DNA of 64,000 nt from Cavenderia fasciculata (GCF_000203815.1 NW_004457695.1:1548054-1612053), one strand, 5' to 3'. Counted from the stretch's first letter, positions 26,001 through 39,151 are shown. A program made the numbers and translations. The notes: generated from the sequence alone by a model not told the origin.

Positions 26001-27953
26001 ACGATCTGAGATCACAACGAGAAAAATATCGGGGACGATCAAGGATGGGGATGTTCGTTCATGCGAGATGCCACGGGTCAATTTTCGCGCGAAAAATGTG
26101 ACGGTGCCCAAAAAATAAGGCTCATCGCGATTTCAGCCTCACTCGGCTTGCCCTTTGTTTATGTCCAAGATTCCCTTTTATACTTATTCGATCGTGTTGT
26201 GTGTCTATTGAAGAACCGCCCCGTATAAGTGTTGTCTTGTCGTTCTACAATTCATAGAGACAGAGATCTCTCACATCGTACCCTGATGTTAAATCATGAT
26301 ATCATAAAAGACACGAAGATAGACTTGTCACTTCACTCGGGTAAACAAGTATAGGACAAATAGAATAAATTCTTTTTCGAGCTGGATAATAGAAACATCG
26401 AAAAAAATTATATAGAGTTTCAAATATTTCCATTTTTGGATTATTTTTTTTGTTTTTTTTGTTATCAAAAGAGGAAATAATACAAAGTTTTTACCAGATT
26501 CGAGAGTATTGTAAAATCATATGATATCATAAATCGATTGACAAACGAAATAAAAAGAAATAAAAGATTTTATAAAAATAAATAAACAGACAGATCTTTG
26601 CTGTGCCTGAAAAAAATGATAATACCAAGGAGCGATTTAAATCTATAAGATACACACATTGTATAAACAACCTTCTGCTGGTCCAGTCAACGAAACCAAT
26701 TTTACAAAAAATAGACTATCAATATTTTAAGATAGAAAAAGATTATCAACAACAAAGAAACTAGAATAAGATAAAAGAATAGTTGGATAATTTAGAAAAA
26801 TAACAAAAGGGTAAAATTAATTAATTTTGTCTATCAGGTTAGAACAACCCTCCTGCATTCACAACATCTCATCATCATCAGTCACACCATCGTTTCATTT
26901 ATTTCCAAAAGTAGTAGAAAATAATATTATTTTCTGTACTCTTTGAAAGACAAAGTTAAGTTTCATTCTTTTCAAGACGAACGATATTTTCCTCGATCGA
27001 TTCATTTTATTTGATTTTTTTTTTAATTTTTCCCCTATCATAATACTGTCCATGTCAATTGGATATTTATAGCTATTCGTCGTACGACCCAAGTAATCTT
27101 ATCCCCATTCCTTTTATCAATTATTATTATTCTAAAGAAGTAAAGTAAACTATTCAATCCTTACCCCCATTTTCATTCATTCATTTGTATTGTTTTTTTT
27201 TTTGTTGATTCGTTATGAAAGTAATTAGTGTTACTTTTTACTCGCACCTATCCTTTTTATCTCTTGTTGTGGATTTGATCTTATCTGTATCAAATTTCCT
27301 TTTTTTTTTTTTTTTTTTCAGTCAAAAGACGAGAGATAAGATAAGATAAGAAAGATACAGAGATCATTCCATCGTAACGATTAATTAATGGTGTGTCTAT
27401 AGTATAGTTAGTAAACAAAGAAAGAAAGAAAGAAAGAAAGAGGGGAGATATTTATTTATTTCTATCAAACAAACAAACATCAGAGACAAAACGACGTGCA
27501 GACAAACTAAAAAAAGTTCGACACCAAAAATCTATCTTGCTTTCTCCCTCCCTTCATCATCAAACTTTAGTTTGCATAGTTTTATTTTTATTCATCTTTT
27601 AATCGACCACTACTACTACTAGTAGATTAGATTAGATTAGACTTTCTCGAGACCTCTTTGAAAAGTGAATATCATTCCTCTTCTTCTTCTTCTTCTTCTT
27701 CTTATTTATACACCACTCACCTCACCTCACTGTCACTACTCTATCTCTATCATCATTCATTTTCACAGTTGTGTCTTTTCAACACTAGTTACAACAACAA
27801 CTTGCATCATCATCTAAGATAAACACATTGATAGGTTAAACTGACTCTTTTCTTCTCCTCCTCTCTTCCTCTTCTTCAAAATAGTCATCATCATCATCGT
27901 AGATTTATATATATAAACTAAAAAGAAGATAAAAAAAAAAGAAAGTAGTAATC
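23083..27953. other. Very long (4.9 kb) divergent spacer
   Basis: No protein gene could be supported between the divergent PHD and ceramide synthase genes. It holds ATAA/AATA tandem runs (24001-24090, 24500-24595, 25275-25302), a TATG run (24101-24155), A/T homopolymers and AAAG (27417-27440) and CTT (27672-27703) runs just before ceramide synthase. A less AT-rich island lies at about 25900-26300. Such length probably reflects long regulatory regions or untranslated leaders, or unannotated non-coding RNA. Confidence 0.5.
26082..26095. promoter_or_regulatory. Palindromic E2F-like site
   Basis: TTTTCGCGCGAAAA is a perfect 14-base palindrome containing the TTTCGCGC core recognised by E2F/DP factors in many eukaryotes. 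It stands out in a genome where CG-rich words are rare and sits in the GC-richer island of the long divergent spacer. Function is inferred from the motif only. Confidence 0.4.
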
Positions 27954-29400
27954 ATGGGTATGGATGAGAATGGTATTTCCGATTTAGAATGGGAAAGATA
28001 TTATAATGCAGACAATACTATATTTACATCGATGAAAAAGGTTGTTTCAGAACTCAACGCAGTAGTCTTTTTGGTCTTGGCAACCAACTTGTTCTTTTTG
28101 GTTCGATTCTTTTATCAACATTATTTCCTCAAGGTATGTAGTCTTTATTAATATGAATGAATGAATGAACGCGAATGAATGAATGTACATTGGATGAATG
28201 AATATACATTGGATGAATGGATAGATGATGGATTTATCTTTTTATCATTTTTCGATCATCGAGAATCATCATTCCCATCTCTCAATTAGGCAAATATATA
28301 TTGATACATAAAATTGATCCATCATTATATATATAAATATATACATATATTTTTATTATTATTATTTCCTTCCTCTTCTCCTATCCTCTTTTCTTTTTTC
28401 TTTTTCTAGCCACTTGCATTATCTTACAACATTAGAAAATCTAATGTTCCAAGATTCCTTGAAAATGGATGGTACAGTTTATATTACATTACATTCCAAT
28501 TGTTTGGAACCTATGTCTACATGCAAGAAGGATGGTCTATATTCCCAACAATGAATATTTGGATCGGATGGCCAGTCCAACCTTTTACGTAAATATCAAT
28601 CAATTATTGAAATATTTATTTATTTATTTATTGACACCTTTTTCATTTTCCTTTTTAGTACACTATTTAGAACCTATTATTTGTTGGAATTATCATTTTA
28701 TCTACATTGCACGATTGCATTGTTTTTCGAAACTCGTAGAAAGGATTTCTATCAAATGCTAACGCATCATATTACCACCTTTTTCTTGGTCGGTGCCTCG
28801 TACTGGTACAGATACCATCGTATTGGTCTCGCCATTCTTTGGATCCACAACATCTCTGACATCTTCCTCTACAGTGCCAAGGCACTCAACTATATCCAAA
28901 AGGAGACCAAGGACCCAGCCGCCTACTTTCTTGCTGAAATGTTATTTGTTGGTTTCGCTGTCACCTTTTTCTTTGCCAGATTACTCTTTTTACCATTTGT
29001 TTTAGTTAGATCAACTTTGTAAGAACAAAAAGAAACAAAAACCAAACAATCAAACATATATACTAATTAATTAATTAATTTTATTTTATTTTTTAGATTT
29101 GAAGCATTTTATGTATCAACTCAATTCCCATTATTTTATCCAACAAATGTTGCGTTGGTGACATTATTAATTTTACATTTGTTCTGGTTCTATCTTGTGT
29201 TGCGTATTGTCTTTAAGAAGTTCCAAGGTGGTCAAGTCGATGATATTCGTTCCGACTCTGATGAAGAAGAGCCAACTCCAAAGCAAGAATCCAACACCAA
29301 GGCTGCCGTTGGATTGGAAGCTGAAAAGATTACCAAACATCTCAATCAAAGAATCAACGCCAAATCATCAAATGGAAAAGAATCACCAAAAAAGAATTAG
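27954..29400 (+). CDS. crsA: Ceramide synthase (TLC/Lag1 domain)
   Basis: Exons 27954-28133, 28410-28588, 28659-29018 and 29097-29400 give 340 residues. This multi-pass ER membrane enzyme joins fatty acyl-CoA to a sphingoid base to make (dihydro)ceramide. After a first hydrophobic segment (LNAVVFLVLATNLFFLVRFF) comes the TLC domain. It carries the Lag1 signature: LTHHITTFFLVGASYWYRYH, then IHNISDIFLYSAKALNY with the conserved His and Asp positions. Further membrane helices follow. The C-terminus has the acidic SDSDEEE stretch and Lys-rich tail seen in ceramide synthases. There is no homeobox-like domain, as expected outside animals. The ATG follows an A-rich leader and MGMDENGISD is a plausible cytosolic start. 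Confidence 0.9.
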
Positions 29401-29611
29401 ATCTATCATAATTTAAAAAGAACAACAAACAAAAAAGAAAAAAAACAAAAACAAAAAGAAAAAAGAAAATATATTAAAAAATACCTTTTTTTTAAAAAAT
29501 AATAATAATATTTAATAATTAATAATTAATAATGGGATTCACACATAATACATACATCTTTCGAAAAGTGATGCATTTTCAAACAAACATAATCAAAATA
29601 ATCAATAATAT

Positions 29612-29650
29612 AAAAGGTGATAATATAAATAATATAATATATCACCTTTT
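29612..29650. terminator. Hairpin between convergent genes
   Basis: AAAAGGTGATA (29612-29622) is the exact reverse complement of TATCACCTTTT (29640-29650), with a 17-base AT loop. It lies between the convergent 3' ends of ceramide synthase and Ste24. A role in 3'-end formation for both strands is an inference. Confidence 0.4.
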
Positions 29651-29749
29651 TCCAATGAATCACACAACAAATAAAATTGTGCAACCGATTGTATAATATT
29701 TAATCAAACAAACAAAAACAAGTTAATTAAATTAACTATTCCTATATTT

Positions 29750-29791
29750 TTATTCTACTTTATCTTTAATGTCTTGTTGAGTATTATTAGT

Positions 29792-29854
<63 letters not shown>

Positions 29855-31437
29855 TGTCATTAAATTTGCACCATCTTTTTCTTTTTCTTTTTCTTGTTGT
29901 TCTAAAGATTTTGTAATTAATTCAATTGAATCTAATCTTTCCATTAGAGATGGATGAGAATAATAATAGAGTGAAAAATATTTATCGGGTTTGATGTAGG
30001 TTCCAGGGCCATGCATTGACAAGAGTGCCTTTTTCATTTGTAGGCCATTGACGATTGCAAAACGATCGGCGGCATATTCAAAGTCACGTCTAATTAAATT
30101 GGTGACAAATCGAAGCAAGTTTGCAAAAGTACTGTAGAGATAGGAAAAGAGTACCAATCCAACACTTGCATCGACTCTACTAAACCCAAAACTAGTATAA
30201 AATACTTCCAAATTAACTACACTTGAAAATAAATAAATAAAATTACCCAAAAATATAATTTGGATTGCTAAATGTTTAAATGAGTCTAAAAGAAAAAAAA
30301 TAGAAAAATAAATAAATTAATATAAACTATATTCTCTTTTTCTATTTTCTTTTCTATTCTTTTACGTTTAAATTTATGATGACCAATTTCATGACAAATA
30401 ATTGATAATATTTCATCGGTTGATAATTGTTTTACTAGGTTATCGTAAAGTACAAATGAACTTTTCCAAAAACCCATAAGGAAAGCATTGGAATGTGAAA
30501 CTCTTTTGCTTCCGTCGATGGTGTAGATTTGATGAACGGGAGCACCAAGTTTTTCAGCCAATTCCAAGATTTCACTTCTTAACTCTCCCTCTTCCAAAAC
30601 CGAAAAGTTATTGAAAAGGAAAGCAAGCGAAGGGTACATGTCGGAAAAGAATAGAGCGACGGTCGATACAAACATAATGATAAATAACCATTGATATGGG
30701 AATGCTCGATAAAACAATGCCAATGTAATAGCCAACAATGGACATCCAATTAATAATGATACCAAAAACATCTTGATTTGATCAATAATTAATTGTCTAA
30801 ACCAATTATTACTTTTCTTTCTATTCATATCTTGTTTGTTTTCTTTGTTGTCTTCTTCTTCTTCTTCTTTTTCTTCTTCTTTGTTTTCTTCTTTTTGTTC
30901 ATTTTGTTGTTGTTGTTCTTTTTGTTCTTTTTCTTCTTGTTGTTTAATTTGATCTGCACGATCAACAAGACCAACACGATACATTTCAAATGGTAGACGA
31001 ATGAGTGAAGAGGCAAGACTGATGAGTAGTAGGTATGATATACCTCGAGTGACCTCGTGACTAGAGGTGACACCGAGACGATCAAATACCTTGGCGTTGA
31101 AATGGTAGAGAAGAGGGAGTACACCGGTTTGCAACACGATACATTCCAGTATAAAGCCAATGGTAGACTCGGTTCTCGAAAAGTTCAACAACCCCAATAT
31201 GTTTTCAATGTGGTATTGTACATCGGTCCAGTTTGCCGACGGACTACGATACTGACGCATCGTAAACGATTGTCGAATATCAAGATACAACTCGAGGAAA
31301 AAGATAAATGTATTGCATCCCAATGTCACATGAAACCAAGGTACAATCTCCAACAATGGTGTAATGTTGAATGCTACCATTGCCAATACAACTCCTGCAC
31401 ACCATATCCATACTGCTTTTTCAACTATTGTCATCAT
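29750..31437 (-). CDS. zmpste24: CAAX prenyl protease 1 (Ste24/ZMPSTE24 zinc metalloprotease)
   Basis: Exons 31437-30366 and 30285-29750 give 535 residues. This M48 membrane metalloprotease removes the last three residues of prenylated CAAX proteins and also trims and clears substrates at the ER. The N-terminal half has several membrane helices and an unusual Gln/Glu/Lys loop (EEKEQKEQQQQNEQKEENKE). The catalytic zinc motif is HEIGH at about 349-353, just before the intron. The downstream zinc ligand lies in FEYAADRFA, followed by the family-typical YYYSHPSLMERLDSIE. The C-terminus is a poly-Asn run, a dictyostelid feature not expected to be functional in the family. Both catalytic motifs are intact. 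It is divergent from regA over a 3 kb spacer. Confidence 0.92.
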
Positions 31438-34400
31438 CTTTAAAAGTCTAAAGTAAATTTATGGTTTGATTGATATATGATAATGATAATGATAATTGAT
31501 TGATTGATTGATTGAATGATGTCGTTTCTATATACACATTATAAAATAAAAGAAAGAAAAGAGATATATATATATATATATTTACAACTACTATATAGTA
31601 AGGTTAGGAAAGAAATAGTAGAGAGACACGTGTGATCAAATATTTACAAAAGCTCCCAATATAAGGAGGAAGAAGAGTCAGGTGGTCATCAGATGCACTA
31701 ACCGTAATTCTGCAAAGAATCATCAAAAAAAATAAAAACAAAAACCGATTTCTTCAAGAAATCTTCCAATATTTATTTAATTGAGGATTTATTTCTTTCT
31801 TATTTTTAATGTAATATTAAAAAGAAATAAGAATAAATAAATATAATTAATTAAATTGAATTACTAACCGATCAAAAAATATTAATATTTGATAATTTGT
31901 TTGTACAAACATAGAAATAAAATGTAAGTTGATGGAGGAGTGAAATCCATTCGTGGATGGTCTAGAAAGAGATCGATTGATAATAGTATGAGATTAAGAT
32001 TTACAATTGGAGGATGTTCATCGAACCCTCAAACCCTCCGTCGACCCTTGACTACATATATACATCTGTTGTTTTGAAAACTCGCATGAATCTAATTTAA
32101 ATGGATGTCAGCCTCCGGGGATATGCTATCTATCGCCATAGGGGGCATCCTCTATGTGTGAGTGAGCTGATCCATATTTTGCGTGTTAATACGGTTAGGG
32201 TTGGCAAGTCTGGTCAGTCGACTTTTGGTCAATATTGAAAATGTTTTCAAAAAGATTACCTAACCGACAACCCAAAAAAGGAAGGATGGTTTTTTTCACA
32301 AGACCATGTAACTTCACAGTCACTAGTGGAGCCACCCTCATTAAAATTGTGGTTCAGACCGGACCTTATCAACCGGTAGTCTAGCCTCGACCATACACAA
32401 CAAACATTCCTTCTTCTCACAAGTCAAACAACTAACAAAAGGATGTACTATTATAAGTTGGACTCCAACAACAAGAAAAAGAACCAAATAAATCTATCCA
32501 CACCGCTCACTAGTAGTCCAAAAAGGTTTGTTTCTACCAACAACATTATTATTATACACACTACACTACACTATCGAGAGATTTAGGTCTCTTTTATTTA
32601 TTTTGTTCATTGGGTAATTTCCATCCTGTGGATTTTTTTAATTTGTTATCATTATTATCACCTCATCGTCACATCATCGGTCGACTACCAATCCCATTTC
32701 AGGCCATTCATTCATCTATCCATACACCAACTCAATTTCATTTTACTCTTTTATAAAAAGGTCTGTTCCTTCCTAATCCATCTCCCTCCCTCTCTTTGAG
32801 ATTATATTAAATTCGCACACACAAACAAACAAACAAATAATATTAACACCAACATAATAATAATAATATTTTAAAAATCTTTAACTTTATGGTTTAAAAA
32901 AAAAAAATCTTATTACAGCAGCTCTCCTTTCTTTCTCTCTTTCTTTTTTTCATTCTTTTCCTTTATCTTCTTCTTCCATCCTTTTCTTTCCAAATATAAC
33001 AACAATTTGAAAAAGGCAACATTTTTTTGAATCAATATATAATCATGTGTATCGACAATAGTATCAAAAACTTGTACCAAACCATCACAACATTGTCATA
33101 CGACGTCGACGAATAACACACACTCACTTTACCAAAGCGAGCTGCCAAGAAAAAAAGGTAAAAATTACTATTTATATTATTTCTAGTTTGGTTTGGTTGG
33201 TGGGGTTTTCATCCTCTTTTGGGTTGTATCATTATTTTAATCATCACACCCTATCCATCTATCCATCCATCCATCCATGTCTTGAGTTGCTATTGTTTTT
33301 TGTTGTACTGTTTTATTTTTCTGCCATCCAATTAAGTACAGTACCACCCCCACATGTGTGTACAAGGTACAATTTGAAATCACACTATCCGAATGGATGG
33401 AATTTAATTTATCACTCACATCTGGGGGAGATAGGTAGGGTAGAGTATCTTTCAAATATATCATCCACCTCCACCTCCTCCTATCAATCCATCCATAAAT
33501 CCAACGACGACGACGACGATTTTCATCTTTACTGAAACAGTAGTAGCAGTAATAGGATATGAGTAGTAGTAGTAGTAGTAGTAGGAACACATGTTCTTCC
33601 CTAATTCTATCCGCTCTATATCCTTATCCTTCCATCTATAGTTTATCATTCCATTCACTCGAATAGCATTGTTTGTTGCTGCTTGCTACTACTGCTGCTG
33701 CTGAGCCATTAATATCATCAACCTGGATCATTATATACCTGGAACAGCTACATAACCACTTTTACACCTTCCATCATCACCATCGAATCAGCCACATACC
33801 AAACAATACTAATGAAACTATTTTACTAGTATTATAATAATAATAATAATAAATCATAATTTATTCCATTCATTCTACATACATACACCCCTCGTCGTGC
33901 ATTTGTTGTATGGACATTCTACTACTCTTTGAACTAAATACCACATCACTTCACATCAAAGAGAAGAAGAACAACAAGATAAGATACAACAAGGAAAAGA
34001 AAAGAAAAGAAAAGAAAAAAGAATAGGAAACAATTTAAAGTATAATATATATAGTAGTAGTAGAGAATATTATAAAGACTCTATAGGAAAAAAAAGAATA
34101 CTTTAGATTTTAAAAAAAAACATTTGTTTGTTTTTCTCCCTTCAAAAAAATTGTTTTTTGTTTTTTGTTTTTGTTTTTGGCGACAATACCTTTAATTTGG
34201 TAAATAATAATAATTTCCTTTGCTTCTATTCGCCTGGTTCTCTTTTAGAATACCTCCTCTTTTTTTTAATAATCACGCGCAATATATATATTATATTTAT
34301 TTTGTATTTATCGAAAAATGCGGAACGAAAATCTTAAGATTTCGAAAATGAAAAAATATATAGACATCCAAAATGATTAACTCTTTATTTTTTTTCCTTA

Positions 34401-34497
34401 TTAGATAAATCTTTATATAATAATAACAATTATAATATTTTTATTTAATATATAGCATTAAACAGACAGAAATACATACAACAACAGATTTTTTATA
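31438..34497. other. Divergent spacer between ste24 and regA
   Basis: A 3 kb non-coding stretch with TA repeats near 31564-31582, a less AT-rich part at about 31960-32400, an AGT run at 33557-33583 and AAAAG repeats near 33994-34020. Open frames at 33188-33590 on both strands lie in trinucleotide repeats and show no domain. It likely holds the developmental regulatory region and leader of regA. Confidence 0.45.
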
Positions 34498-37400
34498 ATG
34501 AATGATATAATTAGTCCACCACATGTTAAATTGGTGGTGGAGGATACTAGTTTAGCAGATATGTCTCCGGCTACCTCTACTACTAGTACAACAACTTTAC
34601 AAAGCGATAAAATAATTGCAAACTCGAACAACAACAACAATAGTAATAATAATAATAATAACAATATTCAAGTCGAAAATTTTCCAGATGTAGTTTCATT
34701 AGCTTCAATGTCCTCTTCTATGGACAGTACTTTATCATCTTCTACTTCGTCAATCAATAGTATAGATGCGATGAATAATAGTTCAAACAATTTAGTATCG
34801 GCAGCTGCCATGTGTCAACACATAAAAAGATCCAAAAAAAAGTTACAAACCTTGGAAATGTATCAAAACAACTCGGCGGCAGCAAATTCTCTAGAAAGTG
34901 TAGATGAAGATAAATATTGTCCTTCTAGTATACACATTTTAGTAGTAGACGATGATATTACACAAAGAAAAGTTTTACAAAATTTATTATCAAAGGTTTT
35001 TTATAACGGTATGTTGTTTGCTCTGTTTCCAAATGTATAAAAAAAAACAAAAAGATTAAAAGAAAATAATAATAATAATAATTAAAAAGAATTTATCATT
35101 TATTAACATTATATTATATTTATTTTATTTATATTTATAGTAACATTGGTATCAAGTGCAGAAGAAGCATGGAATATGTTGATTTATGGTACGACCAAAT
35201 TTGATTTGGTTTTGACTGATGTTATGATGCCACAAGTAACAGGGTTTGATCTTTTACAAAGAATCAATGAACATCCTGAAATTAAAAACATTCCAGTGAT
35301 TTGTATGAAACTAGAAAAAAAACTAGAAAAAAAAAAAAACAACAAACAAACTAGAACAACAACAAAAGATATATTTATAAAGTAATCATTTATTAATCTT
35401 CCTCTTCTTATTTGTTTTTTTAACTTTAAAGTAATGTCTGGAACTGCTTTAGACTGTAAATATGCAAATGATACTATAAAGATTGGTGGACAAGATTTTG
35501 TAACCAAACCAATTGCCAAGGAACTATTAAAGAAAAAGATTGATATCCTTTTAAGAAGCAAACACCAAAAGAAACAAGAAAAGAAATACAAGGAATCTTT
35601 GGCATTGGAAAAGGTGAATCGTGAACGTTTGGCAAAGGAGATGGAAGCCAAAGAAAATGAAATCAAAGAATTGACTAGAAAGATGAATGAAATGGCTCAT
35701 ATCACTCGTGAAGAATTTGAAACTCCTTTGGCCATCATCACAAGAAACATTGAAGAATTAATGACTCAATCAAATCTATCAGATACTGTCATTAAAACAA
35801 AATTAACTTTAATTTTAAAACAACTTGGGTAATGAAAAGGAAAATGAAAAAGATATAGATAACTATAGATCTAATTATTAATTTATTTTATCTTTTTTAT
35901 TTTTTAGATCATCAAATATTTATAAACCATCATTTGAAAAGGTGATGAATAACAAGTCAGTTGATGAAGTGACCAAATCATTTTTAAAGACTGGGTTTAG
36001 TAACGTTCCATCGCCAGATGATGATGGTCTTCATCAAAGACCATCATTTCCACAACCAATTGAAATGGATAGTGCCAAGGAAGGTTTAAAGGAATGGGAG
36101 TTTGATATCTTTAAATTCACCGATGACCAATTACTTCCAATGTTGGTTGAAATGTTTGAAAACTTTCAACTATTGGAAACTTTTAATATTCCAATTGAAA
36201 AATTACATAGATTTATTATGACTGTACATAAACATTATTGGTCTGGAAATAGGTAAATATATATAAAAAAAGAAAATAGAAATAGAAAAAGAAAAAAGAT
36301 TAAGATAATAATATTTATTAACTATTTATTTTTATTTATTTTTTTGTTTTTAGATATCATAATTTTATTCATGCATTTGATGTTACACAAACTTGTTATT
36401 CATTATTAACAAAGTTTAAAGCAGCAGAATACCTAACCCATTTGGATATTTTGTCATTATTAATTTCATCATTGTGTCATGACCTTGACCATCCAGGTGT
36501 AAATAATACTTTTCAAATTAATGCACAAACAGAACTTTCATTAAAATATAATGATAATTCTGTATTAGAGGTAAAATTTAAATTAAATCTAAATACTATA
36601 TAAAATTTCAGAATATTAATATTCGTTTTATTTTACCTTTTCTAGAATCATCATGCAAGATTAGCATTTAAAATTTTAAGGGATCCAGATTGTAATATTT
36701 TAGAAGGATTGTCGGAATCCCAGTATAGAGAAATCAGAAGATCTATCATTCAATTGATTTTATCAACCGATATGTCATTCCATTATGAATACATTAACAA
36801 ATTCCAAAATCATCTTAGTCAACAACCATTTGATAGAAACAAATCTGAAGATCGTCAATTATTATTAATTTATTTAATCAAAGTAAGAGAAATAGAAACA
36901 AACAAAAAAGAAAAAGAAGAATTATTTATTTATTTAATTTATTTAATTTATTTATTTATATTTATATAAATAGTGTGGAGATATATCAAATGTAGCAAAA
37001 CCATGGCCATTAAATCATCAATGGTCAAATAGAATTGCAGATGAATTCTTTGAACAAGCTAGTTTTGAAAGAATTAGAAATCTACCAGTTGCACCATTCA
37101 TGGACAAGAATCAAACGACCAAACCAAGAATTGCTGCCGATTTTATTGATTATGTTGCTGGTCCGCTGTTTCAAGGATTGTCAGAGTTTATTGTTGATAC
37201 AAAGATACTGATCAAAATCATTGGTCAAAATAGACAAGCTTGGCAAATTCAATTGGACAAGATCCAAGATGACAAGGATAAACAAAATGAAGATGGAACC
37301 ACTGACAATGACTCTATAGTGTCGGTACCAAGTATCAATGTAGAACCAAATTCAGAGTCGGAAGATTCAACTCAATCATCCATCTCTACCACTTTTGGTG

Positions 37401-37633
37401 AAGATTATCTTTACACTCCATCTCCTTCATCAAGTATAGGTGATTCTGAATCTCCTCGAAATGAAAATACTATTAGTAGTAATAATAATATTAATAATAA
37501 TGATAATCATATTGTTCCAAATGCAACAACTACAACTGCAACACCCATTACAACAACGCCACCACCAACAACACCTTCGACAACATCAACCAATTACAAC
37601 TTTATGTTTAATAATTTTTGGAGAGCTCATTGA
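34498..37633 (+). CDS. regA: Response-regulator 3',5'-cAMP phosphodiesterase RegA
   Basis: Seven exons, 34498-35008, 35141-35302, 35432-35828, 35908-36252, 36354-36570, 36646-36882 and 36974-37633, join to 842 residues. A Ser/Asn-rich N-terminus precedes a receiver domain. IHILVVDDDITQRKVL holds the acidic pocket, DLVLTDVMMPQ the phospho-acceptor Asp (about 197), VILMSGTA the Thr/Ser switch region and FVTKP the conserved Lys. A Lys/Glu-rich helical linker leads to the class I phosphodiesterase domain with YHNFIHAFDVTQ and the metal-binding CHDLDHPGVNNTFQ. The later TDMSFHYEYI and CGDISNVAKPW segments are also typical. In Dictyostelium RegA hydrolyses cytosolic cAMP and is switched by the RdeA phosphorelay, limiting PKA activity in development. 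The C-terminal tail is Asn/Thr-rich. All key residues seen are present. Confidence 0.95.
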
Positions 37634-38736
37634 GGTGAGGGATTCCTTCATATTTCATTATTAATATATTTATATAAATTATTTATATTTTATTTATTAC
37701 CTATAATTAACTTTTAATTATTATTTGTATTATTATTATTATTAGTTATTCACAACTAGATATATATTTTTTTTTTTACACAACTAAAAAACATTATTTC
37801 TATTTTATTAAAACTATCTAATACTACTTTATAGAGTTATCAACCCCAAAACAAAGTGGAGTTCATATCGATACCCATACTTTTGATTTGATTATATCTA
37901 TTTAAACAAACCAAAAAAAAAAAAAAGAATGATAGAATTTAATAAATAAAAACAAAAAAGAGGTATCTACAAGTATGATCACTTCTCTTTGTTGTTGTAC
38001 AAACAAAAAATATTGAACGATTTAATTTTACCATTTTTATGAGTTCTTTTCTTTAAGTAGACACTAAATTATAGTAATATTAAATATTCTCTCACTACCT
38101 ACTTTCTACTTTACTATACTTTACTTTCTACTTTGAAAATCAAAATTTTTGGTGTTTCAAAAAAGTTTGTTGTTCACCTGATCGACTGATCAGATATTTG
38201 GTGAGGGAGACCGACTGACAGATTTATGAGGAGGAGAGGATGGGTGGGTAGCAGCGGCGGTAGCTTTATAAAGCCTTTGTTTTTGGTGTTACAGGCATTC
38301 AAATATTCTCTATCTCTTAAAAGTATGTAAACAAATAACTTCTTCCTCCTCCTTTTATTAAACTATATACTGTACGTGTGATGTTGTTAAATATTCTTTA
38401 CTAACTATCTATTCTTTTTCAGATAGTAGATTTAAGTTGAATGTTGTGTAGAAGCAATATTAAATATTAAAAGTGTTACCCATGTTTGTCAGGTGACATC
38501 GGTAAGGTGACAATAACTTTTTTTATCCCTCTATAGAGATGCTATGAAAACCAGATGAGTTCATCACTTAGTCTAAATCACATATGACCTGTATGTTCTA
38601 TGTTCTGTTGTTGTATCATTATAATTATTGTACTAAAGACCATTTTTGGTTGGGTATCATATCTCTTCTTGTGTCGCATGGTTTTTACATAATTTTTCGT
38701 TCTTAAACGAAAACGAACGAGTAGACTTCCCATAAG

Positions 38737-38823
38737 CCTCAGAGCATGGAAAAGTACCATAGGTAAAGCATCAAACATTGTATTAGGTACCTAAAACTTT
38801 CTCCTACTATCCTTGAGATTTCT
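38737..38823 (+). repeat. Direct repeat copy A (about 87 bases)
   Basis: Starts CCTCAGAGCATGGAAAAGTA and ends near CCTTGAGATTTCT. It matches copy B at 39061-39151 apart from a handful of changes and small gaps, including the shared core AAGCATCAAACATTGTAT. Copies lie about 324 bases apart in the same orientation. Confidence 0.75.
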
Positions 38824-39007
38824 TTGGGCTAATTTAAGGGATCAGACAAACATGTAGGAAGAAAAACCACCAGCTGTATCGTATCTACTTGTTATGACTA
38901 CTCCATGAAACAACGAGTTCGAACATGCCGCACAACACACAAACTATATAATTTAATTTAAAAGACTATAAAACAATAATAATACTGTAAAACGAGCGAG
39001 ATCTATA

Positions 39008-39055
39008 ATGTCATGTGGCACATATGTCATGTGACACATATGTTATGTGACATAA
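39008..39055. repeat. Three tandem 16-base units
   Basis: ATGTCATGTGGCACAT, ATGTCATGTGACACAT and ATGTTATGTGACATAA follow one another without gap, immediately before direct repeat copy B. Each unit is itself partly palindromic (ATGTCA...TGACAT type), so the tract could bind a dimeric factor or fold. Confidence 0.7.
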
Positions 39056-39060
39056 ACTGA

Positions 39061-39151
39061 CCTCAGAGTATCGAAAAGTACCATAGGCAAAGCATCAAAC
39101 ATTGTATCAGGTACCTAAAACTTTCTCCTGATATCCTTTAGACTGATTTCT
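39061..39151 (+). repeat. Direct repeat copy B (about 90 bases)
   Basis: Second copy of the repeat at 38737-38823, starting CCTCAGAGTATCGAAAAGTA. It ends about 165 bases before the deformylase ATG. Origin unknown; it may be a solo end or fragment of a mobile element, or a locally duplicated regulatory block. Confidence 0.75.

Noticed and set aside
25920-26111. 63-residue minus-strand frame in the GC-richer island
   Set aside because: Short, no domain, no splice partner; the island is better described as possible regulatory sequence.
29790-29855. Apparent ATT microsatellite
   Set aside because: It is the poly-Asn coding run at the C-terminus of Ste24, not an intergenic repeat.
33188-33658. 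Overlapping 115-117 residue frames on both strands
   Set aside because: They lie in CATC/AGT repeats of the regA upstream spacer and mirror each other; no domain.
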